A DNA stretch of 7,359 nt from an uncultured Clostridia bacterium (GTDB lineage Bacteria; Bacillota; Clostridia; Oscillospirales; Ruminococcaceae). The stretch is from contig CAMTHN010000029.1 of assembly GCA_947072265.1 (NCBI GenBank), positions 1-7,359 of the forward strand, read 5' to 3'. Under the pieces are notes generated by a model that was not told where the DNA came from, made no database searches, and saw only the letters and a program-made list of their open reading frames with translations. Positions within the stretch are counted from its first letter, which is position 1, and each line of letters opens with the position of its first letter. The position numbers and the translations under genes were made by a program. Positions 1 to 5,560 of this stretch are shown here, piece after piece.

Positions 1-236
1 TTACTTGATAAAGAAATATAATAAGGAGCATGTAAAGATAATTTTATATTGGATTTACTACATGATTCACCGAACTCTTTAGCAGATTTTTCTGATATTT
101 TAACGCCTCTTCCACATTGATATTCAAAAGCATCTAATTTATATTCAGCCAAATATTTTGGTATATCAATTAATTTTTTTAATTTTAATTTTGCAAATCC
201 TTCTCCTTTTCCAGCAGTTCCAAATAAAGCTTTCAT
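1..236 (-). CDS. TIM-barrel protein of the AP endonuclease IV / sugar isomerase superfamily, N-terminal part only
   Basis: Seventy-eight codons are readable from ATG at 236 to the left edge, where the frame is still open, so the C-terminal majority is missing. The protein begins MKALFGTAGKGEGFAKLKLK, continues with LDAFEYQCGRGV (about residues 35-45), and reaches LSLHAPYYISLSS (66-78). The FGTAG first strand and the H-A-P-Y-Y-I-S-L segment are typical of endonuclease IV-like TIM barrels, where the histidine (here H69) is a metal ligand. Endonuclease IV cleaves DNA at abasic sites with a trinuclear zinc centre; the same fold also serves sugar-phosphate isomerases. The N-terminus looks closer to the shorter archaeal-like group than to classical Nfo (inference). 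Its ATG overlaps the stop of the upstream phosphatase gene (ATGA), so translational coupling is likely; the Shine-Dalgarno is only a weak AAGAAG-like purine run. The family is fairly secure. Activity on DNA is not, because most metal ligands lie outside the window. Confidence 0.72.
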   Translation of the reverse strand, partial: MKALFGTAGKGEGFAKLKLKKLIDIPKYLAEYKLDAFEYQCGRGVKISEKSAKEFGESCSKSNIKLSLHAPYYISLSS

Positions 237-745
237 ATCTTATCTTCTTTCTCTTTATAGTGTTTATTAATAATATATCTTTCTATTTTTCTTTTTATTT
301 TAAATAAAATAGAATATTCAAACTCATTATATATATCTGTAACTAAAAATGTTTTTATTTTTGAAATGTTTCCACCTAATATATCAGTGAAAATTTGATC
401 ACCTACAATACATATGTTTTCATGAGGAATTTTCAATGTTTTACACCCTTTAATTATGTTTTTTTTAAAAGGTTTATTCCCTTTAAAAATATAATCAAGA
501 TTTAATAATTTTGCAAATGTACTCACTCTTTTTTCCCCATTATTAGATATTAATAAAATTTGTATATCATTCTTTTTAAGCATTTTTATCCAATCTACTA
601 CGCCATCAAATGGGTTTGGATCTTGATGTCCTGCTAAAGTATTATCTATATCTAATAGAAATCCTTTAATATTAAATTTTTTTATTTCTCCATATGTAAT
701 ATCATTTACTTTATTAAATATTTTATTAGGAATAAATATTTTAAT
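233..745 (-). CDS. yqeG: YqeG-family HAD phosphatase, with no standard start codon in frame
   Basis: The reading frame covers a full HAD subclass IIIA phosphatase of about 170 residues, the usual size of YqeG. Counting from the ATT at 745: IFIPNKIF near the N-terminus, FLLDIDNTL (29-37) with nucleophile D32 and acid/base D34, LLISNN (64-69) as motif II, the K91 region as motif III, and VGDQIFTDILGGN (114-126) as motif IV with D116 and D121. A basic C-terminal tail follows. YqeG proteins are putative phosphatases, often near ribosome-related genes; the substrate is not settled. The first ATG in frame is at 583, inside the fold and after the catalytic DxD, so it cannot be the true start. A TAA at 751-749 closes the frame upstream, with no ATG, GTG or TTG between. 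An AAGGA at 759-755 lies 9 bases before an ATT (745-743), which could be the start. Alternatively, an ATG at 755 in another frame would give MVKIKIFIP if the A-run held one base fewer. The stop overlaps the next gene's ATG. Confidence 0.8.
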   Translation of the reverse strand: MKIFIPNKIFNKVNDITYGEIKKFNIKGFLLDIDNTLAGHQDPNPFDGVVDWIKMLKKNDIQILLISNNGEKRVSTFAKLLNLDYIFKGNKPFKKNIIKGCKTLKIPHENICIVGDQIFTDILGGNISKIKTFLVTDIYNEFEYSILFKIKRKIERYIINKHYKEKEDKI

Positions 746-780
746 TTTTTACCATCCTTTAATATTTTATTTATAATTAC

Positions 781-808
781 AAAAAAGCGAGCTTATCGCT
801 CGCTTTTT
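781..808 (-). terminator. Intrinsic terminator after rpsU
   Basis: On the minus strand GCGAGC, loop GATAA, GCTCGC is followed directly by six Ts (786-781). The GC core is 6 bp and flanking A/T runs extend it to 11 bp. It begins only a couple of bases past the rpsU stop codon (812-810). It is the strongest terminator in the window. It should end both the rpsU transcript and any read-through from the str operon, separating them from yqeG. Confidence 0.93.
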
Positions 809-809
809 A

Positions 810-986
810 TTACTTAAATTTTCTTTTACGTGCAGCTTCGGATTTCTTTTTACGTTTTACTGATGGTTTTTCATAATGTTCCCTTTTGCGAACTTCTGCT
901 AAAACACCAGATCTAGCACAAGACTTTTTAAAACGTCTTAAAGCACTATCAAAAGTTTCACTATCTTTAACTCTAATTTCTGACAA
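810..986 (-). CDS. rpsU: Small ribosomal subunit protein bS21
   Basis: This encodes 58 residues, the normal length of bS21, reading from MSEIRVKDSETFDSALRRFK through KSCARSGVLAEVRKREHYEK to the basic tail KRKKKSEAARKRKFK. S21 sits on the 30S platform near the 3' end of 16S rRNA and the Shine-Dalgarno/anti-Shine-Dalgarno helix, and helps initiation. The start must be TTG at 986-984: the preceding codon (989-987) is a TAA stop, no ATG lies at the N-terminus, and AAGGAGG sits seven or eight bases upstream. The gene has its own consensus promoter (1029-1057) and its own terminator, yet also follows tuf by only 86 bases with no terminator between, so it can be expressed both alone and as the tail of the str operon. 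The leader can fold over the ribosome binding site. The ORF is short and easily missed, but the identity is secure. Confidence 0.96.
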   Translation of the reverse strand: MSEIRVKDSETFDSALRRFKKSCARSGVLAEVRKREHYEKPSVKRKKKSEAARKRKFK

Positions 987-993
987 TTAATTC

Positions 994-1017
994 CCTCCTT
1001 TTGCTCAAAGGCAGAGG
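994..1017 (-). promoter_or_regulatory. Leader hairpin able to mask the rpsU Shine-Dalgarno
   Basis: In the rpsU leader CCTTT (1011-1007) pairs with AAAGG (1001-997) across a 5-base loop. After a 3-base bulge, CCT (1017-1015) pairs with AGG (996-994). Together the pairs cover the whole AAAGGAGG ribosome binding site. The complementarity is seen directly. That it folds in the cell and controls translation is inference. Confidence 0.45.
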
Positions 1018-1028
1018 TTATGGTATTC

Positions 1029-1057
1029 ATTATATATGAATAATAATTTAATGTCAA
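1029..1057 (-). promoter_or_regulatory. Consensus sigma-A promoter for rpsU
   Basis: On the minus strand TTGACA (1057-1052), a 17-base spacer and TATAAT (1034-1029) match both consensus hexamers exactly with ideal spacing. Transcription should start near 1022, giving a leader of about 36 bases before the TTG start of rpsU. The promoter lies wholly in the tuf-rpsU gap. The -10 is embedded in a small 6-bp inverted repeat (1025-1041). Confidence 0.9.
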
Positions 1058-1072
1058 TAGCTTATCAGAAAT

Positions 1073-2269
1073 TTAGTTTATTGCACTAACTACTCCTGAT
1101 CCAACTGTACGTCCGCCTTCACGAATAGCAAAACGTAATCCCTCTTCAATAGCTATAGGTGTAATTAATTCAACTTTAATTTCAACATTATCACCAGGCA
1201 TGCACATTTCAACTCCATCAGCTAAAGTAATAACACCTGTAACATCTGTTGTTCTAAAGAAAAATTGAGGTCTATAATTATTTAAGAATGGAGTATGACG
1301 TCCGCCCTCTTCTTTTTTAAGAACATAAACTTGACCTGTAAATTTAGTATGTGGATTTATTGTTCCCGGTTTACATAAAACTTGACCACGTTGTATATCT
1401 TCACGTTGAACACCACGTAATAAAGCACCTATGTTGTCCCCAGCTTCAGCATAATCAAGAATTTTTCTAAACATCTCTATACCTGTAACAACAGTTTTTG
1501 GTCTCTCATCTGATAAACCAATAATTTCAATCTCATCACCAGTATTTAATTGACCTCTTTCAACTCTACCTGTAGCAACAGTTCCTCTACCTGTAATTGT
1601 AAAAACATCTTCAACAGGCATTATAAAAGGTAAATCTGATTTACGTTCAGGAGTTGGAATAAACGAATCAACATTTTTCATAAGCTCTATTAATGGAGCA
1701 TATGCTGGATTTGATACATCATTATCCGCTTCTAATGCTTTAAGTCCAGACCCTCTAACTATAGGTGTATCATCTCCTGGAAAATCGTATTCATTTAAAA
1801 GATCACGAATTTCCATTTCTACTAAATCTAATAATTCTGGATCATCAACTTGATCACATTTATTCATAAATACAACCATGTGAGGAACACCTACTTGACG
1901 TGATAGAAGAATATGCTCACGAGTTTGCGGCATAGGTCCATCAGAAGCAGAAACAACTAATATAGCTCCATCCATCTGTGCTGCACCAGTAATCATATTC
2001 TTTACATAGTCAGCATGTCCAGGACAGTCAACATGAGCATAATGACGAGCTTCAGTTTCATACTCAACATGAGCTGTATTAATAGTAATTCCTCTTTCTC
2101 TTTCCTCTGGTGCCTTATCAATCATATCATATGCCATATACTCTGCATTTCCTTGAATACCCAGTGTTTTTGTGATTGCAGCAGTAAGAGTTGTTTTACC
2201 ATGGTCAACGTGACCTATTGTTCCAATGTTAACATGTGGTTTATTTCGTTCAAATTTAGCCTTTGCCAT
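1073..2269 (-). CDS. tuf: Translation elongation factor Tu
   Basis: This encodes 398 residues, full length for EF-Tu, the GTPase that delivers aminoacyl-tRNA to the ribosomal A site. Domain 1 carries the GTPase motifs: GHVDHGKT (19-26), the switch I segment with RGITIN (59-64), DCPGH (81-85, with catalytic H85), NKCD (136-139), and a G5 segment reading RGSGLKAL (172-179), where the usual form is GSALKAL. Domains 2 and 3 follow, with GRGTVATGRVERG, GGRHTPF, YRPQFFFRTTDVTG and the C-terminal REGGRTVGSGVV. The start is set by the conserved MAKAKFER N-terminus and by AGGAGG at 2283-2278, eight bases upstream. It is the last gene of the rpsL-rpsG-fusA-tuf operon, 56 bases after fusA. No terminator is visible between it and the rpsU promoter, so read-through into rpsU is expected. 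Sites linked to kirromycin resistance that I could place (Q in RQVGVP, A in RFAIREGG) look wild type. Confidence 0.99.
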   Translation of the reverse strand: MAKAKFERNKPHVNIGTIGHVDHGKTTLTAAITKTLGIQGNAEYMAYDMIDKAPEERERGITINTAHVEYETEARHYAHVDCPGHADYVKNMITGAAQMDGAILVVSASDGPMPQTREHILLSRQVGVPHMVVFMNKCDQVDDPELLDLVEMEIRDLLNEYDFPGDDTPIVRGSGLKALEADNDVSNPAYAPLIELMKNVDSFIPTPERKSDLPFIMPVEDVFTITGRGTVATGRVERGQLNTGDEIEIIGLSDERPKTVVTGIEMFRKILDYAEAGDNIGALLRGVQREDIQRGQVLCKPGTINPHTKFTGQVYVLKKEEGGRHTPFLNNYRPQFFFRTTDVTGVITLADGVEMCMPGDNVEIKVELITPIAIEEGLRFAIREGGRTVGSGVVSAIN

Positions 2270-2290
2270 TATAAATTCCTCCTATTTTTC

Positions 2291-2308
2291 ATAAATTAAC
2301 TAATTTAT
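2291..2308. repeat. Short inverted repeat in the fusA-tuf gap
   Basis: ATAAATTA and TAATTTAT form perfect 8-base arms around two central bases, just upstream of the tuf ribosome binding site. It is entirely A/T except for one base, so chance is a fair explanation in this composition. No run of Ts follows, so it is not a terminator. Confidence 0.35.
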
Positions 2309-2325
2309 TTAATTACAAAAAATTA

Positions 2326-4404
2326 TTAATTTTTTGTTCTTGAAGTCATAATATCATCAGCAATAGATTTAGGTACATTTACATAATGACTTGGTTCCAT
2401 AGAATATTGACCTCTACCTTGTGTTCTAGATCTAAGATTATTTGAATATCCAAACATTTCTGAAAGCGGAACAAAAGCATTTATTTGTTGTGCTCCAGAT
2501 CTTGTTTCCATACCTTGTATCTGTCCACGTCTAGAATTTAAATCTCCTATAACATCGCCCATATAATCATCAGGAACTATTACAACAACTTTCATAATAG
2601 GCTCCAAAATTACTGGATTAGATTTTCTCATAGCTTCTTTAAAAGCCATAGATCCTGCTATTTTAAATGCCATTTCAGATGAATCTACATCATGATAAGA
2701 ACCATCATAAAGTTCAACTCTAACATCTACAACCTGATAGCCAGCAAGAATTCCTGCTTGCATAGCACCTTTTATCCCTGCATCAACTGCTGGAATATAT
2801 TCTCTAGGTACAGATCCTCCCGTTACTTTATTTATAAATTCATATCCTTTTCCAGACTCATTAGGAGATACTCTAATTTTTACATGTCCATACTGACCTT
2901 TACCACCAGATTGTTTTGCATATTTATGATCAACATCAGCATTTGATGTAATTGTTTCTTTATATGAAACTTGTGGATTTCCTACATTTGCCTCTACTTT
3001 AAATTCTCTTAATAATCTGTCAACAATAATTTCTAAGTGAAGTTCGCCCATACCCGCAATTATTGTTTGTCCTGTTTCTTCATCTGTATAAGTTTTAAAA
3101 GTTGGATCTTCTTCAGCAAGTTTTGAAAGCCCAACACCCATTTTTTCTTGTCCAGCTTTTGTTTTAGGTTCAATTGCAAGACTTATTACAGGCTCAGGAA
3201 ATTCCATTGATTCGAGAATAACTGGATATTTAGCATCACATAAAGTATCACCTGTTCCAGTATTTTTCAAACCCACAGCTGCTGCTATATCTCCACAATA
3301 ACAAGTTTCTATATCTTGTCTATGGTTTGCATGCATTTGAAGTATACGACCCATACGCTCAGAGTTATCTTTTGTAGAATTATAAACAGTTGTTCCTGCA
3401 TTTACAAAACCTGAATAAACTCTAAAAAAGCATAATTTTCCAACAAAAGGATCTGTAGCTATTTTAAAAGCTAAAGCAGAAAAAGCTTCCGTATCTGAAG
3501 AAGGTCTAACTTCTGGCTCTCCAGTTTCTGGATTTATACCTGTAATAGCAGCAACATCTACAGGAGATGGCATATAATCTATTACTGCATCAAGTAATTT
3601 TTGAACACCTTTATTTTTATAAGATGTTCCACAAACAACTGGAATCATAGTATTATTTAAAGTATTTAATCTAATACCTCTTTTAATTTCATCAATTGTA
3701 AATTCTTTACCATCAAGATATTTCGTCATAAGATCCTCATCAGCTTCAGCAACTACCTCTAGCAATTTGGATCTATATTCTTCAGCTATCTCTTTAAGAT
3801 CTTCAGGAATATCTACAATTTCCATGTCTTGACCAAGATCATCTTTATATATAGTTGCATTCATATCTACTAAATCAACTATACCTTTAAACTCATCTTC
3901 CGCACCTATAGGTAATTGTATTGGTACAGCATTACATTTTAGTCTATCTTTCATCATAGAGACAACATTTAAAAAATCTGCTCCCATTATATCCATTTTA
4001 TTTACATATGCCATTCTAGGAACATGATATTTATCAGCTTGTCTCCAAACAGTTTCAGACTGTGGTTCAACTCCACCTTTTGCACAAAAAACCGTAACAG
4101 ATCCATCAAGAACACGTAAAGATCTTTCAACTTCAACAGTAAAATCAACATGACCCGGTGTATCTATTATATTTATACGATGATCTTGCCAAAAAGTTGT
4201 AGTTGCAGCAGAAGTAATCGTTATACCTCTCTCTTGTTCTTGTTCCATCCAGTCCATTGTAGCTGCACCTTCATGAACTTCTCCTATTTTGTGAGTGATA
4301 CCAGTATAAAACAAAATTCTTTCAGTTGTAGTTGTTTTTCCAGCATCAATATGAGCCATTATACCAATATTACGAGTTTTCTCTAATAATACGTCTCTTG
4401 GCAT
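2326..4404 (-). CDS. fusA: Translation elongation factor G
   Basis: This encodes 692 residues, the normal length of EF-G, the GTPase that drives tRNA-mRNA translocation. The G domain shows AHIDAGKTT (17-25), RGITITSA (59-66), DTPGHVDF (81-88), NKMD (135-138) and the G5-like CGTSYKNKG stretch. Domain II follows, with FKIATDPFVGKLCFFRVYSG. Domains III to V carry GMGELHLEI, the translocation domain IV segment with GGKGQYGHVKI and GGSVPREYIPAV, and the terminal GRGQYSMEPSHY. The start is supported by the MPRDVLLEKTRNIGIMAHID N-terminus and AAGGAGG at 4416-4410, five bases upstream. It follows rpsG by 37 bases and precedes tuf by 56, the standard str arrangement. The ELHLEI and GYEFINK segments fit canonical EF-G rather than the tetracycline-resistance TetM/TetO group, and the str context agrees. 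No truncation or frameshift is seen. Confidence 0.99.
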   Translation of the reverse strand: MPRDVLLEKTRNIGIMAHIDAGKTTTTERILFYTGITHKIGEVHEGAATMDWMEQEQERGITITSAATTTFWQDHRINIIDTPGHVDFTVEVERSLRVLDGSVTVFCAKGGVEPQSETVWRQADKYHVPRMAYVNKMDIMGADFLNVVSMMKDRLKCNAVPIQLPIGAEDEFKGIVDLVDMNATIYKDDLGQDMEIVDIPEDLKEIAEEYRSKLLEVVAEADEDLMTKYLDGKEFTIDEIKRGIRLNTLNNTMIPVVCGTSYKNKGVQKLLDAVIDYMPSPVDVAAITGINPETGEPEVRPSSDTEAFSALAFKIATDPFVGKLCFFRVYSGFVNAGTTVYNSTKDNSERMGRILQMHANHRQDIETCYCGDIAAAVGLKNTGTGDTLCDAKYPVILESMEFPEPVISLAIEPKTKAGQEKMGVGLSKLAEEDPTFKTYTDEETGQTIIAGMGELHLEIIVDRLLREFKVEANVGNPQVSYKETITSNADVDHKYAKQSGGKGQYGHVKIRVSPNESGKGYEFINKVTGGSVPREYIPAVDAGIKGAMQAGILAGYQVVDVRVELYDGSYHDVDSSEMAFKIAGSMAFKEAMRKSNPVILEPIMKVVVIVPDDYMGDVIGDLNSRRGQIQGMETRSGAQQINAFVPLSEMFGYSNNLRSRTQGRGQYSMEPSHYVNVPKSIADDIMTSRTKN

Positions 4405-4416
4405 AACTTCCTCCTT

Positions 4417-4440
4417 AAATTATATAAATTATATAAATAT
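4417..4440. repeat. A/T-only 9-bp tandem repeat in the rpsG-fusA gap
   Basis: AAATTATAT occurs twice back to back (4417-4425, 4426-4434), followed by a partial third copy, AAATAT. It occupies most of the 37-base spacer just upstream of the fusA ribosome binding site. It may act as an unstructured, A/U-rich ribosome standby stretch, or may be simple slippage. No function is shown. Confidence 0.5.
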
Positions 4441-4441
4441 A

Positions 4442-4912
4442 TTACCATCTATAATGTGCAAAAGCTTTATTTGCTTCAGCCATTTTGTGTGTATCTTCTC
4501 GTTTTTTAAATGCAGCACCACTATTATTTAAAGCATCTAAAATTTCATTTGAAAGTCTTTCAACCATAGTTTTTTCGCTTCTTTTACGAGCATATAAAGT
4601 CAACCATCTTAAACCTAAAGTTTCTCTTCTTTCAGGTCTAACTTCCATAGGAACCTGATAAGTTGCTCCTCCAACTCTTCTAGCTTTAACCTCTAAAACA
4701 GGCATTATATTTTCTAAAGATTCAGTAAACATTTCTAAAGCACTTTTACCTGTTTTTTCTGATATTATATCAAATGCACCGTACACAATTTTTTGTGAAA
4801 CGCCCCTTTTACCATCATACATAATACTGTTTATAAGCCTAGTAACAAGTTTAGAGTTGTAAATAGGATCCGCTAAAACATCTCTTTTATTAATCTGACC
4901 TCTTCTTGGCAT
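4442..4912 (-). CDS. rpsG: Small ribosomal subunit protein uS7
   Basis: This encodes 156 residues, exactly the usual S7 length, from MPRRGQINKRDVLADPIYNS to the conserved end HKMAEANKAFAHYRW. The segments LVTRLINSIMYDGKRG, VEVKARRVGG-like (here LEVKARRVGGATYQVPMEV) and RRETLGLRWLTLYARKRSEKTM are hallmarks of the family. S7 nucleates assembly of the 30S head by binding the 3' domain of 16S rRNA and lies near the E-site tRNA. An in-frame ATG six codons upstream (4930) is rejected because the AAGGAGG Shine-Dalgarno (4927-4921) overlaps those codons and sits eight bases before the ATG at 4912. It lies 125 bases after rpsL, a longer gap than others in the operon, which holds a predicted hairpin. 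In Escherichia coli S7 is the translational repressor of the str operon, acting in this same gap; whether that holds here is inference. Confidence 0.98.
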   Translation of the reverse strand: MPRRGQINKRDVLADPIYNSKLVTRLINSIMYDGKRGVSQKIVYGAFDIISEKTGKSALEMFTESLENIMPVLEVKARRVGGATYQVPMEVRPERRETLGLRWLTLYARKRSEKTMVERLSNEILDALNNSGAAFKKREDTHKMAEANKAFAHYRW

Positions 4913-4978
4913 CTCGCTTCCCTCCTTCATAAAATAATGATATCGACGGTACTCGAAAGTATATAAATAACCCTCGTT

Positions 4979-5023
4979 TCCAATAAAGTCATTATAAAAT
5001 ATTATAATTTCTAATCTATTGGA
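4979..5023 (-). promoter_or_regulatory. Nested hairpin between rpsL and rpsG, candidate S7 control element
   Basis: On the minus strand the outer arms TCCAATA (5023-5017) and TATTGGA (4985-4979) pair perfectly over 7 bp. Inside them the arms ATTATAA (5008-5002) and TTATAAT (4997-4991) pair over 7 bp around a TATT loop. The two stems are separated by an asymmetric internal loop of 8 and 5 bases. No T-run follows, so it is not a terminator. Its position matches the intercistronic site through which S7 represses the str operon in E. coli. The pairing is seen; the role is inference. Confidence 0.42.
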
Positions 5024-5037
5024 CAGATAGTTTTATT

Positions 5038-5463
5038 CTACTTTGCTGCACCAGCCTTAGGTTTTTTTGAACCATATTTAGAACGACTTTGCATTCTCTG
5101 TGCAACACCTTGTGAGTCAAGTGAACCCCTAATAATATGATAACGAACTCCTGGAAGGTCTTTTACACGTCCTCCTCTTATAAGAACAACGCTATGTTCT
5201 TGAAGGTTGTGTCCTATTCCAGGAATATAAGCACTAACTTCTATTCCGTTTGTAAGTCTAACTCTTGCAACTTTACGTAAAGCAGAGTTAGGTTTTTTTG
5301 GAGTCATAGTTCTAACAGCTGTGCAAACACCACGTTTTTGAGGTGAACTTTGGTCTGTTGCTGTTTTCTTTAAAGAATTAAATCCTTTTAAAAGAGCAGG
5401 TGCTGTAGATTTTTTCTTAATAACTTTTCGTCCTTTTCTAACTAGCTGGTTAAATGTAGGCAT
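5038..5463 (-). CDS. rpsL: Small ribosomal subunit protein uS12
   Basis: This encodes 141 residues from MPTFNQLVRKGRK to SKYGSKKPKAGAAK. It has the extra N-terminal stretch (LLKGFNSLKKTATDQSSPQK) typical of Bacillota S12, which makes it longer than the roughly 124-residue E. coli form. S12 lies at the decoding centre and monitors codon-anticodon fidelity. The streptomycin-related loops TMTPKKPNSALRK and GGRVKDLPGVRYH look wild type, and the aspartate that is methylthiolated in many bacteria (D in VKDLPG) is present. The upstream in-frame ATG at 5493 has no Shine-Dalgarno; AAAGGAG at 5477-5471, seven bases before the ATG at 5463, fixes the start. It is the first gene of the str operon, about 50 bases from the predicted transcription start. 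Its stop is TAG. Confidence 0.98.
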   Translation of the reverse strand: MPTFNQLVRKGRKVIKKKSTAPALLKGFNSLKKTATDQSSPQKRGVCTAVRTMTPKKPNSALRKVARVRLTNGIEVSAYIPGIGHNLQEHSVVLIRGGRVKDLPGVRYHIIRGSLDSQGVAQRMQSRSKYGSKKPKAGAAK

Positions 5464-5510
5464 ATTAAATCTCCTTTCTTGAAAAATCGCCATAGATTAA
5501 AAATACAACA

Positions 5511-5548
5511 TGACATATTAATTTTATCACTTAAAAATTAATATGTCA
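5511..5548. repeat. Perfect 15-bp inverted repeat covering the str operon promoter
   Basis: TGACATATTAATTTT (5511-5525) and its exact reverse complement (5534-5548) flank an 8-base centre, ATCACTTA. The -35 hexamer lies in the right arm and the -10 in the left arm, so the repeat frames the whole core promoter. It could be an operator for a dimeric regulator. It could also fold as a hairpin in read-through RNA from the MATE gene and weaken that transcript. No strong T-run follows it. Confidence 0.9.
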
Positions 5549-5549
5549 A
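5521..5549 (-). promoter_or_regulatory. Sigma-A promoter of the str operon, extended -10
   Basis: On the minus strand TTGACA (5549-5544), a 17-base spacer and TAAAAT (5526-5521) form the promoter, with TGA just before the -10 giving a TGn extension. The -35 is a perfect match and the -10 differs at one base. Transcription should start near 5514, leaving a leader of about 50 bases before rpsL. This is a strong promoter, as expected for ribosomal protein genes. Confidence 0.9.
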
Positions 5550-5560
5550 TATCTTTTTAT

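Noticed and set aside
233..583. yqeG annotated as a 116-residue protein starting at the ATG at 583
   Set aside because: It would lack the HAD motif I aspartates that are plainly encoded upstream in the same frame.
2015..2299. Plus-strand ORF of 94 codons opposite the start of tuf
   Set aside because: It lies antisense to the highly conserved EF-Tu N-terminus, is rich in C, S and F as expected for a reverse reading, and matches no family.
2692..2946. Plus-strand ORF of 84 codons inside fusA
   Set aside because: Antisense shadow of EF-G domain IV with no ribosome binding site or recognisable motif.
4150..4386. Plus-strand ORF of 78 codons opposite the fusA G domain
   Set aside because: Serine/cysteine-rich reverse reading of conserved GTPase codons; no independent support.
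4913..4930. Six-codon N-terminal extension of rpsG
   Set aside because: These codons are the AAGGAGG ribosome binding site itself, and S7 begins at MPRRGQ.
4930..4978. Possible internal promoter before rpsG around TATACT
   Set aside because: No acceptable -35 lies 16 to 18 bases upstream; only A/T-rich resemblance.
5464..5493. Ten-codon N-terminal extension of rpsL from ATG at 5493
   Set aside because: No Shine-Dalgarno precedes it, the added residues include the true ribosome binding site, and S12 begins at MPTFNQL.
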